Origin: Pseudomonas fluorescens
Lineage (GTDB): Bacteria; Pseudomonadota; Gammaproteobacteria; Pseudomonadales; Pseudomonadaceae
NCBI RefSeq assembly: GCF_000967965.1
Contig: NZ_LACC01000031.1
Location: 37,630-101,629, forward strand
Reading direction: 5' to 3'
Length of the DNA: 64,000 bases
A program made the position numbers and the translations under genes. Shown here in pieces: positions 54,885 to 63,930 of the stretch; position 1 is the stretch's first letter; every line of letters begins with the position of its first letter. The notes below the pieces were generated by a model, which saw only the letters and a list, made by a program, of their open reading frames with translations, searched no databases and was not told where the DNA came from.

Positions 54885-55505
54885 TCATGCTTTAAAGAGC
54901 GAGCGCACCTTCAACTCGCACTCGAACAAAAATTCAAAGGCCTCGATCTGCCGCAGGGCATCGCTCATGCGCGCGCCCCAGGTGTAGAGGCCATGGCCAC
55001 GGATCAGGTAGCCGACGCAATCGGGATGGGCGTCGAGCCAAGGCTGCACCTTGGCGGCCAGTCGCGCAATGTCCTGGTCGTTGTCGAAAATCGGCACGCG
55101 CACCCGGGATTCGTGGGTCGTCACACCGCTGAAGGCCTTTTGCAGTTCGTAGTCTTCGAATTCGATGAAGTCTTGCGGCGTCAGGCGCGACAGCACGGTG
55201 GCGTTCACCGAGTGGGTGTGCAGCACCGCACCGATCTCCGGGCGCCAGGTGTAGAGTTGGGTGTGCAACAGGGTTTCGGCGGACGGTTTCTTGCCCGGCT
55301 CCAGGCTGTTGCCCGACAGGTCAGTGGCCAGCACATCGTCCATGCCCAGTTGCCCCTTGTGCTTGCCGGACACGGTCAGCAAGGCTTCGGTCGGCGACAG
55401 GCGGGTCGAGTAATTGCTACTGGTGGCCGGCGACCAGCCGCGGCCATACAGAAAACGCCCGGCGTCGATGATTTCCTGGGCGAGTTGTTCACGGGTAAGG
55501 CTCAT
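54885..55505 (-). CDS. mtnB: MtnB, methylthioribulose-1-phosphate dehydratase
   Basis: A 206-residue class II aldolase-fold dehydratase. Zn ligands are in LHTHSVNATVL and IRGHGLYTWG. The ATG at 55505 overlaps the TGA of the upstream MFS gene by four bases (ATGA), so I reject the longer frame to 55583. It is the first mtn gene of the cluster and precedes mtnD. Function is clear from motifs and neighbours. Confidence 0.95.
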   Translation of the reverse strand: MSLTREQLAQEIIDAGRFLYGRGWSPATSSNYSTRLSPTEALLTVSGKHKGQLGMDDVLATDLSGNSLEPGKKPSAETLLHTQLYTWRPEIGAVLHTHSVNATVLSRLTPQDFIEFEDYELQKAFSGVTTHESRVRVPIFDNDQDIARLAAKVQPWLDAHPDCVGYLIRGHGLYTWGARMSDALRQIEAFEFLFECELKVRSLFKA

Positions 55506-56653
55506 GGCCTGTCCTCTTGCATGCGTGTGGCAATGATAACGGCAGCCGCGACGGCTGCGAGACTGGCAATACTGAATGTCCATGCCGCGCCGAGGGCATT
55601 CCAGCTGTAGCCGGAATACAGCGCGCCCAACGCACCGCCGGTGCCGGCCAATGCGGCATACAGCGCCTGGCCCTGGCCTTGCTGGCGCGCGCCGAAGCTA
55701 CGTTGCACGAATGAAATGGCAGCGGCGTGAAAGCTGCCAAATGTCGCCGCGTGCAGCACCTGGGCAAACAGCAATACCCAAAGGAATTCGGCCAACGACC
55801 CGAGCAGCAACCAGCGCAATGCCGCCAGCAGAAAACTCGCCATCAGCACCCGGCGCAGGGAAAACCGCGCGAGGATTTTGCTCATGGCCAAGAACATCAA
55901 AACTTCGGCGACCACCCCCACCGCCCAGAGCATGCCGATCACACCACGGCTGTAACCCAGGTGCTCAAGATGCAGCGTCAAGAACGTATAATAAGGCCCG
56001 TGGCTCATCTGCATCAGCGCCACGCAGCCGTAAAACGCCAACACGCCGGGGCTGCGCAATTGCTTGAGGAATCCTTCCCCCGTCACCCGGTTGCCCGGCG
56101 CCGGCTGGGCATTGGGCACCCAAAGGCTGCTGATCACGATGCCGACCATGATCAGCACCAGCGCCGCCGGATAGATGTCCAGGCTCAGCCATTCGAACAA
56201 ACGGCCCAGCGCGACCACGGTGATGATGAAACCGATCGAGCCCCACAGGCGAATCTGGCTGTAGCGTGAGGTCTGCCCTTGTAAGTGCGCCAGGGTGATG
56301 ACTTCGAACTGCGGCAACACCGCGTGCCAGAAGAACGCATGCAAGGCCATGACCATCGCCAGCCAGGCGTAGGTCTTGCTGACGAAAATCAGCGAAAAGG
56401 TCAGCAGCGTGCACACCGCGCCAAAGCGCACGATGGCCAGCCGCCGACCGGTGTAGTCGCCCAGCCAGCCCCAGATGTTCGGTGCCACGCAGCGCATCAA
56501 CATCGGGATCGCCACCAGCTCGCCGATGCGCGCGGCGCTGAAACCCAGGTGATCGAAATACAGCGCCAGAAACGGCGCTGTCGAACCGAGCAAGGCGAAA
56601 TAGAACAGATAGAAACTGGAGAGCCGCCAGTACGGGAGCGCCGCAGTCGCCAT
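55502..56653 (-). CDS. MFS transporter (HcaT-like)
   Basis: A 383-residue transporter with about 12 membrane helices, of the 3-phenylpropionate transporter (HcaT/PPT) type: it begins with MATAALPYWRLSSFYLFYFA and includes IRLWGSIGFIITVVALGRLF. It overlaps mtnB by four bases, so it is part of the same transcript. It may import or export a methylthio compound or an unrelated substrate; the overlap only suggests this. It starts 30 bases after the aroC stop. Confidence 0.86.
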   Translation of the reverse strand: MATAALPYWRLSSFYLFYFALLGSTAPFLALYFDHLGFSAARIGELVAIPMLMRCVAPNIWGWLGDYTGRRLAIVRFGAVCTLLTFSLIFVSKTYAWLAMVMALHAFFWHAVLPQFEVITLAHLQGQTSRYSQIRLWGSIGFIITVVALGRLFEWLSLDIYPAALVLIMVGIVISSLWVPNAQPAPGNRVTGEGFLKQLRSPGVLAFYGCVALMQMSHGPYYTFLTLHLEHLGYSRGVIGMLWAVGVVAEVLMFLAMSKILARFSLRRVLMASFLLAALRWLLLGSLAEFLWVLLFAQVLHAATFGSFHAAAISFVQRSFGARQQGQGQALYAALAGTGGALGALYSGYSWNALGAAWTFSIASLAAVAAAVIIATRMQEDRP

Positions 56654-56682
56654 CAGACGGCTGCGACCATGAAGTCAGCCAT

Positions 56683-57774
56683 TTACAGCTGACCCAGCAC
56701 CGGCGTGCTCACACGCACATCGGCATTCTGCCCACGGTGGCGCAGCAGATGATCCATCAGCACGATGGCCATCATCGCCTCGGCAATCGGCGTGGCGCGG
56801 ATGCCGACGCACGGATCGTGGCGGCCCTTGGTGATCACTTCCACCGGGTTGCCATGGATGTCGATGGAGCGGCCCGGCGTGGTGATGCTCGAGGTTGGCT
56901 TCAACGCCAGGTGAGCAACGATTGGCTGACCGGAGGAAATGCCGCCGAGAATGCCGCCCGCGTTGTTGCTGAGGAAACCTTCCGGGGTCATTTCATCGCG
57001 GTGCTCGGTGCCACGCTGGGCGACGCTGGCGAAACCGGCGCCGATTTCCACACCCTTGACCGCGTTGATGCTCATCAGCGCATGGGCCAGTTCGGCGTCG
57101 AGGCGGTCGAAGATCGGCTCACCCAGGCCCGGCATCACGCCTTCGGCGACCACGGTGATCTTGGCGCCGACCGAATCCTGGTCCCGACGCAACTGGTCCA
57201 TGTAGGCTTCCAGTTCCGGCACCTTGTCCGGGTCCGGGCTGAAGAAGGCGTTCTGCTGGACCGAATCCCAGGTCTTGAATGGGATTTCGATCGGCCCGAG
57301 CTGGCTCATGTAGCCGCGAATGACGATGCCCTGGCTGGCCAGGTATTTTTTCGCAATCGCACCGGCCGCCACGCGCATCGCGGTTTCGCGGGCCGAACTG
57401 CGACCGCCACCGCGGTAGTCGCGCTCACCGTACTTGTGGTGGTAGGTGTAGTCGGCATGAGCCGGGCGGAACAGATCCTTGATCGCCGAGTAGTCCTTGG
57501 ACTTCTGGTCGGTGTTGCGGATCAGCAGGCCGATCGGGCAGCCGGTGGTGCGACCTTCGAACACGCCAGAGAGGATTTCGACTTCGTCGGCTTCCTGGCG
57601 CTGGGTGGTGTGGCGGCTGGTGCCGGGCTTGCGGCGGTCCAGGTCACACTGCAGATCCTCCAGGGATATCTCCAGCCCCGGCGGGCAGCCATCGACAATG
57701 GCGACCAACGCCGGGCCATGGCTTTCGCCCGCGGTGGTGACAGTGAACAGCTTGCCGTAGGTATTGCCGGACAT
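56683..57774 (-). CDS. aroC: AroC, chorismate synthase
   Basis: A 363-residue FMN-dependent enzyme converting 5-enolpyruvylshikimate-3-phosphate to chorismate. GESHG with His19 at residues 16-20, the RRKPGTSRHTTQRQEADEV block, YRGGGRSSARETA and the C-terminal RHDPCVGIRATPIAEAM are all standard. The ATG at 57774 has GGAGCG upstream; the frame from 57846 extends into an unlikely leader. Its product feeds pabB in this window. Confidence 0.97.
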   Translation of the reverse strand: MSGNTYGKLFTVTTAGESHGPALVAIVDGCPPGLEISLEDLQCDLDRRKPGTSRHTTQRQEADEVEILSGVFEGRTTGCPIGLLIRNTDQKSKDYSAIKDLFRPAHADYTYHHKYGERDYRGGGRSSARETAMRVAAGAIAKKYLASQGIVIRGYMSQLGPIEIPFKTWDSVQQNAFFSPDPDKVPELEAYMDQLRRDQDSVGAKITVVAEGVMPGLGEPIFDRLDAELAHALMSINAVKGVEIGAGFASVAQRGTEHRDEMTPEGFLSNNAGGILGGISSGQPIVAHLALKPTSSITTPGRSIDIHGNPVEVITKGRHDPCVGIRATPIAEAMMAIVLMDHLLRHRGQNADVRVSTPVLGQL

Positions 57775-57902
57775 GCAGGACGCTCCGTGAAATGAACCTG
57801 AATACGTAATGCGCGCCAGTATACGCAGGCTACCCGAGTAGTTCATCCTCGAACCTTATGGGTGCCTGTGAGTCCAACCGGCATCTTCTTGATGATGGCG
57901 CG

Positions 57903-58856
57903 ATGATGCTGCGAGTTCTAGCCTTGAGCCTTACCCTGATTTCCGGCTTCGCCCAGGCGACCGTCCTGCAACGACCTATCACACTGGATACGGGCACCGG
58001 CGAGCTTTTCGGCTCCCTGTTGCTACCAAAATCCGACAATCCGGTGCCGGTTGTCCTGATCATTTCCGGTTCCGGCCCTACGGACCGTGACGGAAACAAC
58101 ACCGACGGCGGGCGCAATGACAGCCTCAAGCGCCTGGCCTGGGTGCTGGCCAAACACAACATCGCCAGCGTGCGCTACGACAAGCGCGGCGTGGCGGCGA
58201 GCCTGGCCGCGACCCCGGATGAACGCAATCTGACGGTGGACGCCTACGTGGGCGACGCCCAGGCCTGGGGCCGCAAGCTCAAGACCGATCCGCGTTTCGG
58301 CCAATTGATTGTGCTCGGTCACAGCGAAGGCGCCTTGATCGCCAGCCTCGCTGCCCCGGACATCGATGCCGACGCGGTGATTTCTGTCTCGGGTAGCGCA
58401 AGGCCGGTGGATCAGGTCATTCGCGAGCAACTGGGCAATCGCCTGCCCCCACCGCTGATGCTACGCAGCAATGAACTGCTCGACAGCCTCAAGGCCGGGA
58501 AAACCGACGACAATGTGCCGCCACCCTTGCAAGCGATTTTCCGCCCGAGCGTGCAGCCTTACCTGATTTCCCTGTTCCGCCAGGACCCGGCCGCGGCGTT
58601 TGCCAGGCTGAAGATGCCGGCGCTGATCATTCAGGGCAGCAACGACATCCAGGTCGGCGTCAATGACGCAAGGCTGCTCAAGGCGGCCAAGCCGGACGCC
58701 GAACTGGCGCTGATCGAGGGCATGAACCATGTCATGCGCATCGTGCCCAACGACGTCAAACGCCAGATGGCCTCCTATAAGGACCCGCAGTTGCCCCTGG
58801 CGGCGGAACTGGGCACGCGAATCCTCGGTTTTATTGACGGACTTCGCGCCAGTTAA
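57903..58856 (+). CDS. Exported alpha/beta hydrolase
   Basis: A 317-residue protein. A signal peptide (MLRVLALSLTLISGFAQA) is followed by an alpha/beta hydrolase with VLIISGSGPTDRDGNN as oxyanion region, the nucleophile elbow GHSEGA and a base in EGMNHVMR. It resembles periplasmic acyl-peptide hydrolase-like proteins. Two adjacent ATG codons (57903, 57906) are possible starts. Divergent from aroC with about 130 bases between the starts. Substrate unknown. Confidence 0.85.
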   Translation: MMLRVLALSLTLISGFAQATVLQRPITLDTGTGELFGSLLLPKSDNPVPVVLIISGSGPTDRDGNNTDGGRNDSLKRLAWVLAKHNIASVRYDKRGVAASLAATPDERNLTVDAYVGDAQAWGRKLKTDPRFGQLIVLGHSEGALIASLAAPDIDADAVISVSGSARPVDQVIREQLGNRLPPPLMLRSNELLDSLKAGKTDDNVPPPLQAIFRPSVQPYLISLFRQDPAAAFARLKMPALIIQGSNDIQVGVNDARLLKAAKPDAELALIEGMNHVMRIVPNDVKRQMASYKDPQLPLAAELGTRILGFIDGLRAS

Positions 58857-58889
58857 CCTCCAGTCTTGAAAAAAGCGGCCGATAAGCCT

Positions 58890-58917
58890 TTGTCGCCAAC
58901 ACATTGGTTGGCGACAA
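58890..58917. other. Perfect 11-bp inverted repeat
   Basis: TTGTCGCCAAC and GTTGGCGACAA with a 6-base loop. It lies between the hydrolase stop and the start of the coiled-coil gene. No T-run: operator or RNA hairpin. Confidence 0.55.
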
Positions 58918-58944
58918 GCTGAGCTTGGACAGGATCTCGCCGTT

Positions 58945-59736
58945 ATGACTGACACCCAGACTTCACCCGACACCAGCGCTGAAAAAGACGCACCGCCAGC
59001 GGTCGAGCTGCCCTGGGCGGACGTCCACGTCGAGCACCACAAGATGCTCCGTCTGGCGCCATTGCAGACAGACCGCAACACCGGTGGACGCCCATTGCGC
59101 TTTGTCGAATTAGGCTATGCCGAACGCAACGACAAGGAACGCAGCCTGATGCGCATGAGCATCACCCTGCCCAGTCAGCGCGTACGCAAGGAACAGAATC
59201 ATCTGGACGTGTGGGTCGATCACGCCGAAAAACGCGTGCATTTCGGACCGGAAAGCGGTTTGCAGATCGAACCGCTGAACCGTGGCATTGGCCGCTACAT
59301 GGCGGCCCAGGGCATCAACTGGGCGAAAAAGCGCTGGCCGACCTACACCGTCGACGGCTTTGACCTGAACAACAAGGATGCACTGAACGAAGACACCCGC
59401 CTGCGCCGCGATCATTTTTTGCATGCGCACGGTTTCGACGTGGTGTATGCCGATGCCCAGCATTTGAAAGGCAGCGTCAAGCCGGTCAAGGTCGGCGACC
59501 TTTCTGGCGACTGGAACAGCGAAAAACTGCAGGTCGTGGAAATTCTCGAGGCGGCGCAGATGCTCCAGCAAGCCGAGCAGAACCTGGCCGAGCAGGAAGT
59601 CAAACTCAAGAAACACGAAGAGAAAGTCAGCAAGTACAAACGCGAAGACGCCGGGCTGCGATTCACCATCACCTGCCTGGTGGCGTTTGCGGTGTTTCAG
59701 GCGGGGTTGTTGATCTGGATTGCCACGCACCGCTGA
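58945..59736 (+). CDS. Membrane-anchored coiled-coil protein, unknown function
   Basis: A 263-residue protein with a soluble N-terminal domain (HVEHHKMLRLAPLQTDRNTG, then YAERNDKERSLMRMSI), a coiled coil at about residues 195-238 (MLQQAEQNLAEQEVKLKKHE) and one C-terminal membrane helix (about 242-260, FTITCLVAFAVFQAGLLIWI). It is therefore tail-anchored with most of its mass in the cytoplasm. I recognise no family. It is co-oriented with the preceding hydrolase, 88 bases downstream, with an 11-bp inverted repeat between. Confidence 0.82.
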   Translation: MTDTQTSPDTSAEKDAPPAVELPWADVHVEHHKMLRLAPLQTDRNTGGRPLRFVELGYAERNDKERSLMRMSITLPSQRVRKEQNHLDVWVDHAEKRVHFGPESGLQIEPLNRGIGRYMAAQGINWAKKRWPTYTVDGFDLNNKDALNEDTRLRRDHFLHAHGFDVVYADAQHLKGSVKPVKVGDLSGDWNSEKLQVVEILEAAQMLQQAEQNLAEQEVKLKKHEEKVSKYKREDAGLRFTITCLVAFAVFQAGLLIWIATHR

Positions 59737-59756
59737 AGGCTTGAGTTACTGCACTT

Positions 59757-59904
59757 TGTGGCGAGGGGGCTTGCCCCCGTTGGGCTGCAAAGCAGCCCTG
59801 AACCCTCCCACCAGATTTATCCAGGTAAGCCTGTGGTAGCTGTTTTACGACCGCTTCGCGCTCGAACGGGGCGGTTCGGCGCTCCGACAAGCCCCCTCGC
59901 CACA
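59757..59904. repeat. Composite REPIN, GTGGCGAGGGGGC class, with altered right inner arm
   Basis: TTGTGGCGAGGGGGCTTGCC at the left and CAAGCCCCCTCGCCACAA at the right. The right inner part reads GAACGGGGCGGTTCGGCGCT, which also gives the shape of the degenerate copy at 37957. Confidence 0.82.
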
Positions 59905-59913
59905 AATGCCCGG

Positions 59914-60822
59914 TCAGACGCGGGAAGCAAACAACGCCTGATGCTCACGGCATTGCTGCGCGCTCAGCATGAACACACCATGGCCGCCACGCTCGAACTC
60001 CAGCCAGGCGAAGTCGACTTCCGGGTACAACGCCTCGACGTGCACCTGGCTGTTGCCCACTTCGACAATCAGCAAGCCCTTCTCGGTCAGATGATCCGCC
60101 GCCTCGGCGAGCATGCGCCGCACCAGGTTCAAACCGTCATCACCACAGGCCAGGCCCAATTCCGGTTCGTGCTGGTATTCGTCCGGCATGTCGGCGAAAT
60201 CTTCCGCATCGACGTAGGGCGGGTTCGACACGATCAGGTCGAAACGCTGCCCCGGCAAACCCTCGAAACCGTCGCCCTGCACCGTGTACACGCGCTCATC
60301 GACACCATGGCGCTCGATGTTCTGATTGGCCACTTCCAGTGCTTCGAACGACAGGTCCGCCAACACCACTTCGGCATGCTGGAACTCGTAGGCGCAGGCG
60401 ATGCCGATGCAGCCGGAACCGGTGCACAGGTCGAGAATCCGCGCCGGCTCGGTAGCCAGCCACGGGGTAAAACGGTTTTCGATCAACTCGCCGATAGGTG
60501 AACGCGGGATCAAAACGCGCTCATCGACGATGAACGACATGCCACAGAACCAGGCCTCGCCCAGCAGATACGCGGTAGGCACCCGCTCTTCGACGCGGCG
60601 CTTGAGCAAAAGCTGCAGGTGAACTACTTCGTCCTCTTCCAGATTACAGTCGAGGTAGCTGTCGGCGATTTCCCACGGCAGGTGCAGCGCGCCCAACACC
60701 AATTGCCGGGCTTCGTCCCAGGCGTTGTCAGTGCCATGGCCGAAAAATAGATCCTCCCCATGGAAGCGGCTGACGGCCCAACGGATATGGTCACGCAGGG
60801 TGCGAAGGCGGGAAGTGATCAC
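59914..60822 (-). CDS. prmB: PrmB, ribosomal protein L3 N5-glutamine methyltransferase
   Basis: A 302-residue SAM-dependent methyltransferase of the PrmB/HemK group. The SAM motif DLCTGSGCIG is at 131-140 and the glutamine-recognition NPPY at 200-203. The N-terminal helical domain (FHGEDLFFGHGTDNAWDEAR) has the FGHGTDN signature that distinguishes PrmB from PrmC. It methylates L3 during 50S assembly. Convergent with the coiled-coil gene. Confidence 0.95.
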   Translation of the reverse strand: MITSRLRTLRDHIRWAVSRFHGEDLFFGHGTDNAWDEARQLVLGALHLPWEIADSYLDCNLEEDEVVHLQLLLKRRVEERVPTAYLLGEAWFCGMSFIVDERVLIPRSPIGELIENRFTPWLATEPARILDLCTGSGCIGIACAYEFQHAEVVLADLSFEALEVANQNIERHGVDERVYTVQGDGFEGLPGQRFDLIVSNPPYVDAEDFADMPDEYQHEPELGLACGDDGLNLVRRMLAEAADHLTEKGLLIVEVGNSQVHVEALYPEVDFAWLEFERGGHGVFMLSAQQCREHQALFASRV

Positions 60823-61060
60823 GACGGCAAACTCCAGAAAAATCGACGGGCGATTCTACCAGTCAAACGACGTCACGACGACGCGGGAAACTACCGATTC
60901 AAATGTAGGAGTTATCCATTTTTTCGCTAGGCTATTGAACAAAACGTGACTATTGACAAGGCTACAGGCCAGCAACGACGGCACCTGTGATCGTAGCGAT
61001 TCACAGAACCGCTCAGCCAGAGGACAATAGCGCAAAAGCCCCACTCCAAGGAGCCCCAGA

Positions 61061-61651
61061 ATGTCTGTTCCAAAAACGATGTTTCAACTCAGCGGCCGCG
61101 GTTATGCAGCGGCCAATCTGAGCCATGCCACACTGGTCATCATCGATGCCCAGAAAGAATACCTCAGCGGTCCCCTGGCCCTGAGCGGCATGGATGAAGC
61201 TGTCGCGAACATCAAGCAACTGCTCGCCGCTGCCCGCGCCGCCGGCCGGCCGATCGTGCATGTCCGCCACCTCGGCACGCTCGGCGGGTTGTTCAACCCC
61301 CAGGGTGTAGGTGGTGAGTTCATTCCGGGCCTGGAGCCACAGAGCGATGAAACCGTCATCGGCAAATTGTTGCCAAGCGCGTTTCACGGCACCGAACTGG
61401 CAAAACGCCTGGAAGACCTCGGTGCCCTTGACCTGATCGTCTGCGGTTTCATGAGCCATTCCAGCGTCAGCACCACGGTGCGCGCCGCCAAGAACCTGGG
61501 CTTTCGCTGCACCCTGGTGGAAGACGCCTGCGCCACCCGCGACCTGCCCTACAAGGGCGGCGTGCTCAGTGCCGCACACGTTCATCAGACGGAAATGGCG
61601 ATCATGGGCGACAACTTCGCCACCCTCGCGCTGACCCGTGAACTGATCTGA
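61061..61651 (+). CDS. Isochorismatase-fold (cysteine hydrolase) family protein with Ser at the nucleophile position
   Basis: A 196-residue isochorismatase-like protein. The conserved Asp29 (LVIIDAQKEY) and Lys102 (VIGKLLPSAF) are present. The position that normally holds the nucleophilic Cys reads GFMSHSSVSTTVR, where the aligned residue is Ser135. It may be catalytically altered, or a non-hydrolase such as an isochorismatase-type enzyme acting without a Cys. It starts about 240 bases after the prmB start, on the opposite strand, and precedes a small membrane gene. Confidence 0.86.
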   Translation: MSVPKTMFQLSGRGYAAANLSHATLVIIDAQKEYLSGPLALSGMDEAVANIKQLLAAARAAGRPIVHVRHLGTLGGLFNPQGVGGEFIPGLEPQSDETVIGKLLPSAFHGTELAKRLEDLGALDLIVCGFMSHSSVSTTVRAAKNLGFRCTLVEDACATRDLPYKGGVLSAAHVHQTEMAIMGDNFATLALTRELI

Positions 61652-61782
61652 TCGACGCTCAATGAGCGGCCGGGAACGCCGCTCATCCGCAAAAGCCTCC
61701 CATTTGCCGTAATTGTCTTAGCCTCAGGAACATCCCGGTCAACTCCCGGTCGAAGGGCCGATACCCATTGAGGAAGGTCGGA

Positions 61783-62103
61783 ATGAAGTTATCCGATGGT
61801 TTTGACGCTCGCCGCTTGCGGCCCAAAGGCCAAAGCAACTGGCGTTTTCGAATCGGCGCGACGTTCGCGGCGTTGCTGGCGATGTGCGGCGTGTTGCTCG
61901 CCATGGCCGGCGCCGCCAGCCTGCTCGGCCACGCACCCGCCCTGGGTGAATTGAACACCAGCCGCACCGGTGCTGCCGTGATCCTGGCCATCGGCCTGTT
62001 CGTGCTGTACCTCGGTGTCTGGCTGTGGCGCCGTTGCCGTCGTCGCTCGCGGCAGTCCCGGGAACTGGCCATGTCGCCGCACCTGATGAAAAAACACGAC
62101 TGA
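61783..62103 (+). CDS. Small inner-membrane protein
   Basis: A 106-residue protein with two membrane helices (about residues 25-47, IGATFAALLAMCGVLLAMAG, and 62-81, AAVILAIGLFVLYLGVWLW), each followed by basic residues (WRRCRRRSRQSRE). AAGG five bases before the ATG at 61783. No recognised domain. It lies between the isochorismatase-like gene and smr and may be part of their transcript. Confidence 0.72.
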   Translation: MKLSDGFDARRLRPKGQSNWRFRIGATFAALLAMCGVLLAMAGAASLLGHAPALGELNTSRTGAAVILAIGLFVLYLGVWLWRRCRRRSRQSRELAMSPHLMKKHD

Positions 62104-62181
62104 GCCTGGCGTCGCGCGCGTTTTTGTCGCGCCCGATTCGCTTCGAGTTGGGTAAACTGGCCGCCCTTCGCGGAGGCTGAC

Positions 62182-62739
62182 ATGCAAGACGACGATTTTT
62201 CCCTGTTCAAAAGCGCGATCCAAGGCGTCAAGCCGATCAAGCACGATCGCGCCGAAACCGGCAAACCCAAGGCTGACCGCGCGCAGATTGCCAAGCTGCG
62301 TCTAGCGGCCACCGTACGCACCGAATCCACCACCGTTGACGGGCTGTCTGATCAGTTCGTCATCGACGTCGGCCCTGAAGACGAGCTGATGTGGGCTCGC
62401 GATGGCGTGCAGGAAAGCCAGATGCGCAAGCTCAAGATCGGACAGATTCCGTTCGAGGGCAGTCTCGACCTGCACGGTATGAGCGTGGAAAAGGCCCGGG
62501 AAACCCTCTGGGCGTTCCTGGCCGAAGCCACCAAATTCGAAATCCGCTGCGTGCGCGTCACCCATGGCAAGGCTGTTCGCCTTGACGGCAAGCGGCCGAT
62601 GATCAAAAGCCACGTCAACACCTGGCTGCGCCAGCATCCACAGGTGCTAGGCTTCACCTCGTGCCAGGCGAAACACGGCGGTGCCGGCGCGGTTTATGTG
62701 ATGCTCAAACGCACCATGATGGAAGGTCGCGACGAGTAA
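62182..62739 (+). CDS. Smr-domain (MutS2 C-terminal like) protein
   Basis: A 185-residue YdaL/SmrA-type protein. The Smr domain lies in the C-terminal 100 residues with SLDLHGMSVEKARETLWAFL, VTHGKAVRLDG and CQAKHGGAGAVYVMLK. It has a basic N-terminus. Smr proteins are nickase-like or RNA endonucleases; YdaL of E. coli is one example. It is 77 bases before folE, in the same direction. Confidence 0.9.
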   Translation: MQDDDFSLFKSAIQGVKPIKHDRAETGKPKADRAQIAKLRLAATVRTESTTVDGLSDQFVIDVGPEDELMWARDGVQESQMRKLKIGQIPFEGSLDLHGMSVEKARETLWAFLAEATKFEIRCVRVTHGKAVRLDGKRPMIKSHVNTWLRQHPQVLGFTSCQAKHGGAGAVYVMLKRTMMEGRDE

Positions 62740-62816
62740 AGCTGACGCGTCACGCTTGCAGCGTCGTGTCCGTCACCGTACCCTTGCCCTTTGCGTAAAA
62801 TCCCACAGGTAGTTTC

Positions 62817-63362
62817 ATGTCCCTGGAACAGAATTACACGGCGATCCTCGGTCAGCTCGGCGAGGACGTTTCCCGCGAAGGCCTGCTCGACACGCCAAAA
62901 CGTGCCGCCAAAGCCATGCAGTACCTCTGCCGCGGCTATGAACAGACACTGGAAGAGGTCACCAACGGTGCCCTCTTCAGCTCCGACAACAGCGAAATGG
63001 TGCTGGTCAAGGACATCGAGTTGTACTCGTTGTGCGAACACCACCTGCTGCCGTTCATCGGCAAGGCTCACGTCGCCTACATCCCGAGCGGCAAGGTCCT
63101 GGGCCTGTCGAAGGTCGCGCGGATCGTCGACATGTACGCCCGTCGCCTGCAGATCCAGGAAAACCTCAGCCGCCAGATTGCCGATGCGGTCCAGCAGGTC
63201 ACCGGTGCCCTGGGCGTTGCTGTGGTGATCGAGGCCAAGCACATGTGCATGATGATGCGCGGCGTGGAAAAGCAGAATTCGACGATGATCACCTCGGTGA
63301 TGCTCGGCGAGTTCCGCGAGAACGCTGCCACCCGCAGCGAATTCCTCAGCCTCATCAAGTAA
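62817..63362 (+). CDS. folE: FolE, GTP cyclohydrolase I
   Basis: A 181-residue GTP cyclohydrolase I of the FolE1 type, first step of tetrahydrofolate synthesis. Zn ligands Cys73 and His76 in CEHHLLPF and Cys144 in KHMCMM are present. LSKVARIVDMYARRLQIQEN and GVEKQNSTMITS are typical. A strong terminator follows. It contributes to folate with pabB in this window. Confidence 0.96.
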   Translation: MSLEQNYTAILGQLGEDVSREGLLDTPKRAAKAMQYLCRGYEQTLEEVTNGALFSSDNSEMVLVKDIELYSLCEHHLLPFIGKAHVAYIPSGKVLGLSKVARIVDMYARRLQIQENLSRQIADAVQQVTGALGVAVVIEAKHMCMMMRGVEKQNSTMITSVMLGEFRENAATRSEFLSLIK

Positions 63363-63375
63363 TTCGTCGCACGAA

Positions 63376-63405
63376 GAAAACCGGCGTTCATCGCTGGTTT
63401 TTTTT
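63376..63405 (+). terminator. Terminator of folE
   Basis: ACCGGCG/CGCTGGT stem (one G-T pair), five-base loop, then eight T. 14 bases after the stop. Confidence 0.85.
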
Positions 63406-63466
63406 CGTCTGCAAAAAATCAGGTAAGCTGCGCGCCCTTCTTCGTTTGCACCGTGAGGCTTTCAAC

Positions 63467-63838
63467 GTGTTCGTAAAAGCGCTTCGTGTCGGCCTTGGCC
63501 AACTGATCATCTTCATTGACTTCATTACCCGCCCAGGCAAGAAGCAGCGCCCGGCGGAAGTTCAGGCACAGGTCAACTCGGCTGCCAAGGGCCTGACGCT
63601 GTATCAATTCCACGCCTGCCCGTTCTGCGTGAAGACCCGCCGCACCCTGCGCCGCCTGAATGTGCCGGTGGCCCTTCGCGATGCGAAGAACAACGAACAG
63701 GATCGCCAGACCTTGCTCGAGCAAGGCGGCAAGATCAAGGTGCCGTGCCTGCGCATTGAAGAGAATGGCCAGACCACCTGGATGTATGAGTCCAAGGTGA
63801 TCATTGATTATCTGGACAAGCGTTTCGCGGCAGCCTGA
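63467..63838 (+). CDS. Glutaredoxin/GST-N-terminal-domain protein
   Basis: A 123-residue protein with an N-terminal hydrophobic helix (LGQLIIFIDFI) and a glutaredoxin-like thioredoxin fold: HACPFCVKTRR contains the redox motif CPFC, followed by the cis-Pro in KVPCL and YESKVIIDYL near the C-terminus. I start at the GTG at 63467, which has GAGG upstream. The longer frame to 63032 overlaps folE. It resembles YibF-type or membrane-associated glutaredoxins. Substrate unknown. Confidence 0.84.
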   Translation: MFVKALRVGLGQLIIFIDFITRPGKKQRPAEVQAQVNSAAKGLTLYQFHACPFCVKTRRTLRRLNVPVALRDAKNNEQDRQTLLEQGGKIKVPCLRIEENGQTTWMYESKVIIDYLDKRFAAA

Positions 63839-63863
63839 TGTTTTTATGGTGGGGCTGATGGCC

Positions 63864-63930
63864 CTATCGCGAGCAGGCTCGCTCCTACAGGGGAACGCAT
63901 TCCAATTGTAGGAGCGAGCCTGCTCGCGAT
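63864..63930. repeat. REP pair, outward orientation
   Basis: ATCGCGAGCAGGCTCGCTCC and 18 bases later TGTAGGAGCGAGCCTGCTCG. Orientation as in the copy at 6764. The window ends 70 bases later. Confidence 0.83.
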
